Positions 1 to 18,011 of a stretch of 64,000 bases of DNA are shown piece by piece. Both the position numbers and the translations under genes were made by a program. Position 1 is the first letter of the stretch, and each line of letters begins with the position of its first letter. The notes under the pieces were generated by a model. That model saw only the letters and a list, made by a program, of their open reading frames with translations. It searched no databases and was not told where the DNA came from. Origin of the DNA: Ursus arctos (Eukaryota; Chordata; Mammalia; Carnivora; Ursidae); assembly GCF_023065955.2 (NCBI RefSeq), contig NW_026622863.1:44560177-44624176 (forward strand), read 5' to 3'.

Positions 1-1422
1 GCTGAGGGAGGTGCTCCACAGAGGCCCTCAGATGGTGGCTGTGGACCTTGGGCCAGGCATCTCTCTGCCTCTGCTTCCTCAGCTCACAAAGGGGTAATGG
101 TAGGACCTGTCTTCCAGCAGCTGTGAGTAACAGGACAGCCCGTGCTCGGCGGTATGTAGATTCCCTTGGGCCCTCTTACCTGGTTCCCATACTGGCTCTT
201 CACAGACTGAAGTATCCTGGACCCCCACCCCTGGCTGTCCCAGCCTCTCCTCCAGCTAGCACTTAGTGCTAGTACCAGTTAAATATTTTAAAAAGACATT
301 CCCTGGTGTTTGTTACAATAATTAAAATGTAACTGTGTGGGTCAGATTGAATTTCTGGACTCTATCAGTTTTTTTTAAAGGCTCACCCGCATGTCTATAA
401 AGAAGTGTTAAAATTTGCATACCTGCCCAGCCCCAAGGTGTACTATCTATAACCTGGGCTAGGTCTCAAGGGTCATGGTTTACTCATTCATAAGAGATTC
501 GTAATAGTACTTCCCTCGTTCATTGACTGACTCATCAATATTTCCTAAGTGCTGACTGCCCAGCCTTGTTCTAAGCACTAGGGTGCATCAGTGAGCAAAT
601 TAGATAAAAAGCTCTCCCTGTTAAATAAAAAGCTCTCCCCTCATGGAGGAGGCAATGGTCAGATCTTTCTCGAGGTAATAAATGCATAAAGAAAAACATG
701 GTATGGTAAGTAGACAGTGGTTTGGGGACTTGAGGTACTGATTTGGATTGGATGGAACAGTCAAGAAAGGTTTCTTGGAAGGGTATATCTGATAGATCAC
801 AAGGAAATGAGGAAAGCCATGGATATCTCTGTGTCAGGCATGCTTACCTCAGGGCCTCTGCACTTGCTGTTCCCTCTGTCAGGAATATTTTCCCAGGGTA
901 CATACCACTTCCCCTTCTTCCTCTCACCCTAGGTCTTTACTCAGATGTCACGTCAGCATGGCCTGTGGGCCTAAGATCGGCTTGTAAGGAAAAGTCCTAA
1001 ATAGCCAAAGAGACTCATGAAAATCTTTTAAAGTATACCTCTCACCTGTCACACAGACGTGACAGAATTCACCTGAAACATTATCATGTCTGGCACAAAC
1101 CTTTAATAAAGCCTGGCTGTTTTTACGATCTTTAAAATGTTTGAGATATTTCAGACCTGGAATTTGTTACCTTCCCAAGTTAGTATTTAGGGCAGGATTT
1201 TGCCTTCTCCCACAGCCTGTTCTAAAGACTGTCCAAATTCCATTGGAATGTCTCCTGTGATGGGAAGCTCACTCCTCCACCTACCCCAGTACAGGGCCAA
1301 ACTTGCCTCCCAGTAGTTGGTCCACGAGGTTTGGCCCTTTGCTTTGGGCTACAGGGCCAGTTTGAGTAGCGGGATATGGAGGGGGGCCTCACATGTCAGC
1401 CTTAGAGTCTTGGGGTGTATTT
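1..1422. other. Intergenic DNA upstream of DLL3 with old repeat fragments
   Basis: No exon is recognised here. About 40-125 reads like the middle of a MIR element (ccttgggc..., cctcag, then a degraded 'tgtaaaatggg' box). About 515-660 resembles an old LINE-type repeat ('ttctaagcactagggtgcat...'), which recurs in better shape at 8945, 18205, 22860 and 59935. About 840-960 resembles an L2 3' segment ('gcacttgctgttccctctgtc'). In human the neighbour on this side is TIMM50, but I see no TIMM50 exon. Confidence 0.5.
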
Positions 1423-1538
1423 TCTTTCTTTTTTTTTTTTTCAAGTAGGCTCCACTCTGGGTTTGAACTCACGACCTGAGATCAAGGCCTGAGCTGAAAT
1501 CAGGAGTCACTTAACCGCCTGAGCCACTGAGGTGCCCC
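1423..1538 (-). repeat. CAN-SINE fragment, tRNA-like part
   Basis: A T-rich stretch is followed by 'gtaggctccactctgggtttgaactcac' style sequence and ends in 'gagccactgaggtgcccc', the reverse complement of a carnivore tRNA-Lys-derived SINE head. It is short and diverged. Confidence 0.8.
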
Positions 1539-1882
1539 TCGTAGTATATTTTGAAGGCACTGGGGAGCCATGCTCAAGTCTGCTGGAGAAGGACACGGTC
1601 AGATTTGTGCTTAGACCCCGTAGGCCAAGGTGGTTCTGGCTGGGAGAGAGGAATCAGGGCTGTGGGACTCAGAGGAGGTGCGTGGCCACCTTGGTGAATG
1701 TTAGGGAAGTACAGGCAGGAGGCGCACCCTGCTGAGAACGGAATTCAACAGAGGAGGGAGTGGAGAGGACACGAGTAGAGGGGAGACCTGTGCGAAGGAG
1801 CCTGGGGTGTCCGCACAGTGGCCCTGGCCCTCCCGTGCTCAAAAGCCTTCCATGACTCCAGTCCGCAGGATTAAGTGGAAAC

Positions 1883-2190
1883 TTTTTTTTTTTAAGGTTT
1901 TATTTTTGGGGCGTCTGGGTGCGCAGTCGGTTGACCGATGACAGACCCTTGACTTCTGCTCAAGTCATGATCCCCGGGTCGCGGGGTGGAGCGCCACATC
2001 CGGCTCCAAGCTCAGTGGGGAGTCTGCTTCTCTCCCTCTCCCTCTGCTCCTCCCCGCTCTCGCGTTCTCTAAAATAAATAAACCTTGAAAAAAAATCTTA
2101 TTAAGTAACCCCTACACCCAATGTGGGGCTTGAACCCACAACGCCGAGATCAAGAGTCGCTCGCCCCACCGACGGAGCCAGCCGGCGCCC
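1883..2190. repeat. Nested CAN-SINEs: plus-strand copy inside a minus-strand copy
   Basis: A minus-strand SINE begins with the T-run and 'aaggttttattttt' near 1883 and resumes at about 2096 with the tRNA-like part, ending in 'agccggcgcccg' at 2190. It is split by a plus-strand SINE (about 1908-2095) that starts 'ggggcgtctgggtg' and ends in 'aaataaataaacc' plus an A-run. Confidence 0.8.
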
Positions 2191-2439
2191 GTAAGAGGAA
2201 ATCCTTTAACTGAACTCTCTCCATTAAAAATTGCTGCGCGCTGGTGTGTGCCCGGGTCTGCCGGGCTATGCTTTACGGATCATCCTATCTTCTCTAAATA
2301 CAGCCAAGCTGTATTCCCCCTGTACTAATTAGCCTCTAAGTATGACAACGTTTGGGGGGGAGGGCGCGGGGGGTTTACGTCACCTGCGTGAGGGCTTCAC
2401 TCAGCACCTGGCCCCGAGCGACTGTGACCAGAGGCCGGA

Positions 2440-2760
2440 GCATCTGCTCCTCACCCGGCTTTCCTTGCTGTGGTCCGGGAATACTTAGGGGCTTCTGGAC
2501 GGCCCGGGGGTGCCCCCTCCCCCCACCGTGAGGGAGCGGGGGGCCCCTGATCTGTGAAGACGGAATTTCCTGCCCATTTGCTCCTCACACCTTCCGGAGG
2601 CCAAACGGGCAGCCCAGCTGCGGCCCGAAGGGGGAGGGGCGCGGCCGTCCGGCAGATGGCGGCATTTACATACAGCTGGGGCCCTAGCAGGCGGGGGCGC
2701 CTCGGCCCGGCGGCTGTGCCTCCGCGACGCGGGGTCTGCAAGGGTGGCTTTGTCTTCGGG
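2440..2760. promoter_or_regulatory. CpG-rich block about 0.8 kb upstream of DLL3
   Basis: GC-rich sequence with many CpG dinucleotides ('ggggcgcggccgtccgg', 'gcgggggcgcctcggcccggcgg', 'ctccgcgacgcgggg'). A 'gatggcggc' motif at about 2656 matches the YY1 core. No coding exon is recognised. It could be an upstream CpG island or enhancer of DLL3, or a promoter of an unseen transcript. Confidence 0.45.
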
Positions 2761-3400
2761 AGGAGAGCACACACGCTGCGCATGTACACACATACACACA
2801 GGTCCACAAAGAACCCCGGATCTTCATCGTACCCACACATGGCTGCACCCGTGGACTTCCCACACCTCATGTCTTTCACGCGCGGACGCTCGGTTATTCA
2901 CAGCTGACACAGACCCTGCCACACACACGCACGGCCACCTAGAGCTACCTGCACGGACCACAAAGTGAGAGATTCCTGTGACTCCACACCGTGGGCCAGG
3001 ATCTCATATTTACTGCACGGAGAAGCATCCACAACGGCCGCGCACTCCCCCAAAGGCACACAGTCCTGAAGTCAAGTACACCTCTGTTCTTCTGTGCAGG
3101 TGCACACCCATACACACACAACCACAGAATCTCAGAATTACTTACAACCTCACAAACAGTCTTAACCATACACAATTCGAGGCACACCGTCTCAGGCACA
3201 CACTCACCAAGTCCCGCACAGCCTCCAGTCAGTAGCTCTTGCTCACACCACACGCACGCACAGAATCTTAAAATCATATGCAACCTCACACACTGGCTTA
3301 ACCCCCTAACCCCACCCTGTCCTCGGTCACACACCAAGTCGTGCCCAAACCACACCCAGGACCGCACACCCACTACATTGCCGGTGCCCACACCCCAATT
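2761..3400. repeat. Degenerate CA-rich low-complexity region
   Basis: Short CA-rich runs ('cacacatacacacagg', 'ccacacacacgcacgg', 'cacaccacacgcacgcac') recur irregularly over about 600 bases, mixed with 'aatctcagaattac' / 'aatcttaaaatcata' units repeated near 3125 and 3260. It looks like an old, broken microsatellite or minisatellite. The open frames across it are compositional. Confidence 0.55.
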
Positions 3401-3469
3401 CACGGTTACTCCGGCAAGCTCCCCTTCCCCTGCGACCTCCCCCCAGGGTCTCCCGGAGCCGGGCGGCTG

Positions 3470-3547
3470 CCTGAAGGGGCGGAGCCGTCCCCTCGGATAT
3501 AAGGCTCGGGAGCCCGCAGCTGCGGCTCCCAGCGCCCCCGAAAGACC
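3470..3547 (+). promoter_or_regulatory. Proximal promoter of DLL3
   Basis: A GC box ('ggggcggagcc', about 3477) is followed by a TATA-like 'atataagg' at 3497-3504 and then the ATG at 3548. This spacing would put the transcription start at roughly 3525-3530 with a short 5' UTR. The start site is inferred from spacing only. Confidence 0.55.
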
Positions 3548-11600
<8,053 letters not shown>

Positions 11601-11877
11601 CCTTCCTTTACTCTATCTGTAAAATGAGGAGGGTAGGGACTCCGGTCGGTCCTTAAGCCACCTTTCGATTATGGCTTCATTTAGTTCTGTCTTGCAGCCC
11701 TCTTTGCTGTCGTTTGGAGCTATTTGCCATCTTGTTTTTGGAAGGCCTAATGGCCTTCATGAGGTCACGTGGGGAGCCCGCCCCAGCCGGAGCTTCACTG
11801 TTTTCCACTCCCTGGGGAGAGGGAGAGGAGGCAGAGGGGCAGCCCTTTCTAATGCCTCCTACTCATTTCATTTCTAG

Positions 11878-12090
11878 GCCTGACCTACCCCTTCTCCATC
11901 AGCGCCTGGAGACAGAACCTGGATATTTTTATATTTGCTTGGTGGTCCCCAATCTCTGCCTCAGACACTTTGGAGCTGGAGGGGGTGGCTGCGAGAATTT
12001 TACCTTTGGGGGTTGTACATAATGGTTATTTAAATCCTATTTTTTTTCTCTCCATCTCTCCAGAGACCTCTATAAAGACTCTTATTTGGA
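11878..12090 (+). other. DLL3: Alternative last exon and 3' UTR of DLL3
   Basis: The donor after codon GAG (11528|gtagct) can join to an acceptor 'catttctag' at 11877. The next codons are GCC TGA, so the short isoform ends in Arg-Glu-Ala (about 589 residues), as in human isoform 2. The exon continues as 3' UTR. The 3' end is not certain: there is no AATAAA, only 'tataaa' near 12071 as a weak candidate. Confidence 0.7.
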
Positions 12091-12184
12091 TCAGCTTTGA
12101 CTCATTGGGCTAAGTGCTTTGTACTTAGTGTTGGGACTGGGGGGAGAGTTGTTGTCTCCTGAGAAAAATAATAGGACTCTGCTG

Positions 12185-12440
12185 GAGGGATCAGAAACCA
12201 CTCAAAGTGGCTTAAATAAGAAGGAGAATTTATTAGTTCATAAAAGTGAACACATCTGGTGGTGGGTGTAGCTTCAGTAGGGCTGGATTCAGGGACCGGG
12301 TGCCTTCAATATCTTTTCACCCAGTTGTGTCTGGGAGTGACTTCATTTGTAAGCGGGGCTTTCACTGGCTCCGACTTGTCACATGGTCTTGCCTGGCCCA
12401 GCCGCCAGGAGGACTGGCTTATTCTGTCAGCCTGTCCAAA
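12185..12440 (+). repeat. Old mammalian interspersed repeat 3' of DLL3
   Basis: 'aaaccactcaaagtggctta', 'gaatttattagttcataaaag', 'gtgtagcttcagtagggctgg'. The same family appears at 22285-22640, 24215-24430 and 54735-55130. The name of the family is not certain to me. Confidence 0.5.
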
Positions 12441-12539
12441 TCGAGGGGAGCATGTGGGTAAAGCAGTGTTTCTGTCTACCCCAAATCTGGGTTTGTTCCT
12501 ACACATGAATATTGTATCGGGCTGGCAAGCCAACCGTTA

Positions 12540-12954
12540 CAGAACAGAAACTCAAGAAATTTGAAGAGTTAATTGGCTTTATTAAGCGATTCATGAATTG
12601 GGTAGCGTCCTGTCTGGTGAGTAGAGGGGAGCTCCTCAGAGTTCTACAAAACTGGAAGGTTTTTATAGGAAGGAGGGTGGGGCAAGAAAGTTAGCAAATG
12701 AAAAGAAAGCATTGTTCCAGGCAAGGGCACCTCCTAGTAGGGGAAGGGTAGGGAGTCTTATTGGGGAATTAGCCCATCATCCTTTTGGGGGTGGGCAGGG
12801 TCCATGTTACAGATTACCTTACTGGTGCTGAGCAGAGAATTCCTGACTGGCCTGTTAAGACGTACATTTTCGGTCGAAGTTGAAACTGCAATTAAATTAG
12901 GTATTAAACCCCAGTTTGGTGACTTAGCCTAAGTGACGCCATTTTGAGCCTGTA
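12540..12954. repeat. LTR-like element A
   Basis: Begins 'ttgaagagttaattggcttta' with 'gcgattcatgaattgggtag' and ends near 'gtgacgccattttgagcc'. It shares this order of landmarks with 42300-42710. It looks like a solo LTR of an old endogenous retrovirus lying on the minus strand; no retroviral gene is present. Confidence 0.45.
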
Positions 12955-13258
12955 CTTTTTTTTTTTGTTTGTTTTACCTATTTATTTGTGAGAGCGCGCA
13001 TGCACAAGCAGGGGGAGAGGGAGAAGCAGACTCCCCCCTGAGCTGGGAACCTGACGTGGGGCTTGATCCCGGGACCTGGAGATCATGACCTGAGCCGAAG
13101 GCACTCAACCATCTGAGCCACCCAGGCGCCCCTAAAGATTTATTATTTTTTTTCAAGATTTTATTTTTAAGTAATCTCTACACCCAACATGAGGCTGGAA
13201 CTCACAGCCCGCAGAGCAAGAGTCTCACGCTCCACCGACTGAGCCGGCCAGGCAGCCT
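12955..13258 (-). repeat. Two CAN-SINEs in tandem, same orientation
   Basis: A long-form copy at about 12955-13132 ends 'gagccacccaggcgcccc'. It is followed directly by a short tRNA-only copy (about 13133-13258: 'taagtaatctctacacccaac', 'gactgagccggccaggcagcc'). Confidence 0.8.
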
Positions 13259-13559
13259 AAGCTGTGCTTTCTTTTTAACACAATAGAACCAGTCAGTGAG
13301 AGTGGAAAGGATCCATTGCACAGAAGAGAAAGTTGAGGCTCAGAGTGTTTGAAGTAACTGCTGCAAAGACAGCAAGTGAGTGTGGGGTTTGGGGTGCAGT
13401 CGTCCTGCACGATGCCTTCATGCTAAAGAGCTTGTAGGATTTTTGTGGACCTGTATTGTGCTTCCTTGTGTCTAAAAACCAAAATGCAGCTGTGCTGGCT
13501 GCCTGCAACACTCTGATGTTTTAAGGTATCACACAAAATAAAACATCAAGAGTCAGTTA

Positions 13560-13910
13560 ATAGAACTCCGAAAGTGAAAAAATTCACATTCCCTTAAATC
13601 AGATGGTTTCGCGTCTAGGACTTTACCCTACACGTAAACTTTTCAGTCGTGCGCGAGGGTGTCTGTAGTTCAGTGGTTGTTGGTAACAGCCAAAGGCCGT
13701 GAACAATCTAAATGTCTGATGAGAGGCAACTGGTTACATTAATTAGGGGCCATTTAGAAATAAGATATTACACAGTTGTTAAAATGATGAGATATAGATG
13801 TGCTCATATGAAATTATCTCTGATATATTTTGTCCAAGGGGGAAAAATATAAGGTACAGAAAAACGGATAGGGTGTTACCATTTGTGTTTTAAAAATGGA
13901 CTGTATGGCG
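13560..13910 (+). repeat. L1/HAL1-type 3' fragment
   Basis: 'aacagccaaaggccgtgaac', 'aaatgtctgatgagaggcaac', 'gttaaaatgatgagatatag' and the A-rich end are landmarks of old LINE-1 3' regions. Confidence 0.55.
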
Positions 13911-13993
13911 TTCCGCTTCTGGCATGGCCAGATGCGGAGCTCAGTGCACCTGCCTGCCTGAAAACTGGTGCAAATCATAAAAACAAAACAACA

Positions 13994-14190
13994 GGGGCAC
14001 CTGGGTGGCTCAGTTGGTGAAGCATCTGCCTTCAGCTCAGGTCATGGTCCCAGGGTCCTGGAATCGAGCCCCGCATCGGGCTTCCTGCTCAGTGGGGAGC
14101 CTGCTTCTCCCTCTGCCTCTGCCTGCTGCTCCCCCTGCTTGTGTTTGCTCGCTCTCTGTCAAATAAATAAAATTTTAAAACAAAACAAAA
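13994..14190 (+). repeat. CAN-SINE between DLL3 and SELENOV
   Basis: 'ggggcacctgggtggctcag' head, CT-rich middle, 'aaataaataaaattttaaaac' tail. Confidence 0.9.
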
Positions 14191-15620
14191 TGACAGACCA
14201 ACCATCTGAAGCTTCTGGGGATGATCCGGAGAGCACATAGCAAACAAGTAAAAAAATAAAATCCAAAAGTTTGATGAGAACAGGGAGAATCAACGATGGG
14301 TGAGCCAAGACCCTGCCCCCCACCCCCCTCCATTCCTGACTGGGCTCCCTCCCCGCCCCCAGCTCCCAGTTGGAGGCCTTTCCTCCCGGGGAGGGGCAGA
14401 GTGTCAGCCTTTCTCATCCTGCTCCCAGCTACCTGTTGCTGAGGCCAAGTTCTGCACAGCTGAAAGGGGGGGGCTCCCTTCCTTGGCCCAGCCCATACTT
14501 GGGGAGCTCTGTTAGATGTGGTGTGGCTGAGAAGACTGGGGCCCTGGCTGCCCCTTTCTGGCTTCTGGGGCAGGAGTTTCACATCAAGAGGGCAAGCTAG
14601 AAGATGGGCGGCTGCCGCCTCACCCCACTGAGGACTCCGCTCCCAAAGCGGGATCGCTCTGAGCGAAGCCGACCATTGTCCCCACCCTGGTATCAGAGCT
14701 ATGGCTCAGAGATTTTGTCTGCAGGAGAAGCAGGCTGCAGAGCAGAGAGCTCCAGATCTTTCCTCGAAGGAACTGACTCTCTTCGGGACAGTGTGTGAAG
14801 TTCAGGGCTAACAGTGCCTCCGAAACAGCAGAGGTCGTCGTGTGAGGCAGATGGGAGGAGAGTGATAGATTCCGGCTGGTTTGCCAGAGAGCCAGGGAAA
14901 GAGACAGCTAGCAAGAGCCCTCCTTGGGTCCGAACTAAACTCAAACCGACTTGCGGGACTTGGAGTAACACTTCCAAGGATCCCTAATTTGACTGGATCA
15001 GTCTCTGAAAGAGTTTATGCCCCCGAAGTGTTGAAAACAATGCGAACAGTAGAGCAAGCAGCCGATGACTGGCGGAGCCCACCTGCCCAGCGGTCAGGGC
15101 AACACCGGGAGAACCTGCCCAAACCCACCAGGATGACTGCGCGTGTCTAAGGCTCTGCTCCCTTCCCTGGCTCCACCCTAGCTGTGGCCGTGTGCGTAGC
15201 ACCTCCCACTTAGTATAATTGTAAACTCGGTTGTTTTTGCTATTATGTTTCTCTTTCTCCAGATCACCCAGTTACCCCGTTCAGAGAGCCCTCTCTGCCC
15301 CAGGCTGGTTCTAGCATCTTTGGGGATCCTGCAGATTCCTGGGCCTCCTTCACCATATCTCTGAGCCCTCTGCCTGTGCCTCCCCACACTGGGCTGTGGT
15401 TGTTTGGTGATGGGTATGTTTCCCCCATTGGACAGGGAACCTGATCCCTGGACCAGGACTTTCCTGATCAGGGCTCTGACCTCGGAATCCCTCAGGCCAG
15501 GAATGTGCACACAGCAGGCACTCGAGAAATACCTACTGAACGCAGGAATGTTAGCGACAGTGAGGAGAACACTGGAGCAATCTCTTGTGTTCCTCACCTT
15601 GGAGGTGGGGTTTAGGGATG
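14191..15620. other. Intergenic DNA before SELENOV
   Basis: About 1.4 kb. The stretch 14580-15150 ('gatgggcggctgccgcctcac', 'ttgaaaacaatgcgaacagtag') may be a degraded LINE 5' UTR. About 15485-15545 ends like an L2/MIR3 ('cagcaggcactcgagaaatac'). No gene is recognised. Confidence 0.4.
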
Positions 15621-15850
15621 GGAACTTTTAGGTGAGATCTGGAGGTCCCCTCCCGCCGGGTTCCGGCCGGGAGCAATAGAACCTGCGCACCGGGTGGAAC
15701 ACGGTGTCACAGTGCCCCCTTGTGGTCGTCTCCCATTTGAGAACGCTGGTGTGGGTGAGGCTCTCCCCGCCCAACGAAGGAGGACCGAGCGGGATCCCAC
15801 CTGCCTCCCCGCGCCCCCCCCCCGTTACCCCGGGGCCCACTGCCCCCACC

Positions 15851-17976
15851 ATGAACAACCAGGCGAGGGCCCCAACCCCCTCCCCGGCCCGGATCTTGAC
15901 CTCGGTCCGGGCTTCAACCCCGGTCAGAACCTCTATTCCGGTCCGGACCCCAGCTCCTGCCTGGGCCTCGACTCCGGCCCGGACCCTGAATCCCGTCCAG
16001 ATCCCTAACCCCTCCTGGACCCCGACTCCCGTCCGGACCCCGGCCTCGGCCTGGACCCCGACTCCCACCCAGACCCCGACCCGGGCCTGGACCCCGACTC
16101 CCGCCCAGACCCCGGCCTCGGCCTGGACCCCCACTCCCGTCCAGACCCCGGCCAGAACACCGATTCCCGTCCGGACCCTGACTCCTGCCCAAACCCCGGC
16201 CTCGGCCTGGACCCCCACTCCCGTCCAGATCCAGGCCTCGGCCTGGACCCCAAATCCTGTCCCGACCGTGGCCCGGACCCTGAATCCAGTCCAGATGCCG
16301 ACCCCGGCCCGAAACCCAACTCCCGTCCCGACCCTGGCCCGGACCCTAAATCCGGTCCAGATGCCGACCCCGGCCCGAACCCCGACTCCCATCCAGACCC
16401 GGACCCCGACTCCCGTCCAGACCCCGGCCTCGGCCTGGACCCCGAATCCTGTCCCGACCTCCGCCCGGCCCCCGAATCCAGTCCAGATGCCTACCCCGGT
16501 CCGAACCCCGACTCCCATTCCGACCCCGACCTCCGCCCGGACCCGGACTACCATTCCGACCTCGACCCCGACCCCCGCCCGGACCCCGACTCCCGTCCAG
16601 ACCCCGACCCCGGTCTGGACCCGGACTCCGACCCGGATCCGGACCCCGACTCCCGTGCGGATGCCGACCCGGGTCCGGACCCCTATTCCGGCCGAGACGC
16701 CTACTCCAATCTGGACCCCGCCTCCGGCCCCGGCTCCAACCCCAATTTCATCCCGGGTCGGGGTCGAGATCACGCCCGCCGTCCCTGCCTCGGAATCCTT
16801 CCCGGACTCGGTCCTACCTTTGGATCCGCCCCCAGAACCCGCTTCGGAGCCGGCTTTACCGCTCGCCAAGGATGTTTCGCCCACGCCTAGTGTGAAGCAC
16901 CTCCCATCCGTCGCCAGTGAACTTGGGTCCAAGCGAGAGTCCATTCTTATCCACACTCCATCGGCCACTGATTTCCTGGGGCTTACCCTTGTCTCCACCT
17001 CGAAAACAGACTCCTCCGCCACGAAGTTGACAGATTCCACTCCCGGGTCTGTTCCGGTGCCCATCCTGGGGCCCGGCCCGTTCGCCCCCACCATACCCGT
17101 GTCCACCAACACTTTCGCCCCCACCGGCGAGAACTTCCCGATGGACAGCAAGATCGTGATTCGAGTGATTTACTGGTGAGTGGCGTCCCCGCCCACACCT
17201 GCCTTCCTCTCGGCGGGGAAAGGCTGGAGGGGGTGGGGCGCCGGGGCGCCGGGGCTTTGCTAGGAGGGGGAGGGGAGGGAGTCTGGATTCCGAGGTTGGA
17301 AACTTGGTTCCGCCTGTCACTTTCTCTGGGGCTAGAGATCTGTGGCTTCACATCCCTGCTCTGAGCTTCACCCGTTCACCCTCATTCATTTATTCATTTT
17401 GGAGTGTGCTTCCCCTCATTGGCCGGGCCTATGCCGGGAATGCAGCGCTGACCGGAGCCCCCTGCTTTTCTCCCCGGGCCGGGCCGGGCATTGCAGACGC
17501 AAAGCCGGGCCCGGGGAGGACTCAGGGTGGCGGAATTTCAGACCGGACGGTCGGGGATGGCCTTTCCCGCGTGATGAGAAGGTGTCCTCCAAGTGAAGAG
17601 CAGGGGTGTCGGGAGGGCATCTCGGTAGCAAGGGGAGGAGCAGCCCGGGTGCAAAGGCCAGAGCAAGTTGGTTTCCGTTCTCATTGGTGGTCCCGGGGCT
17701 GAGTCTCTGTGTCAGCGGCCCCAGTAACAGCAGTGAGGGCTTGGTCTTTCGCTCCAAACCCCACGCCTCTCTCCTGCTTTAGAACATTCTCTCTGCCTTG
17801 TTTCTACCAGTCTCACTCTTCCCCCTCCCCCCCACCCGTTTCTATCCGCCCAGGTGGTCTCTCCCCCCAACTCAGTGTCTTTTCTTTTCCCCATGTTGTA
17901 TGTCTTTCCTCCCCATGGTTCCTCATCTCCCCCCTCTCTCTTTCTCTGCCCTTCTCCCCCCCTTTTAAAAAAGATT

Positions 17977-18011
<35 letters not shown>

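Noticed and set aside
1..266. Last exon of TIMM50
   Set aside because: The 72-codon frame here shows no TIMM50 motif and overlaps a MIR-like fragment.
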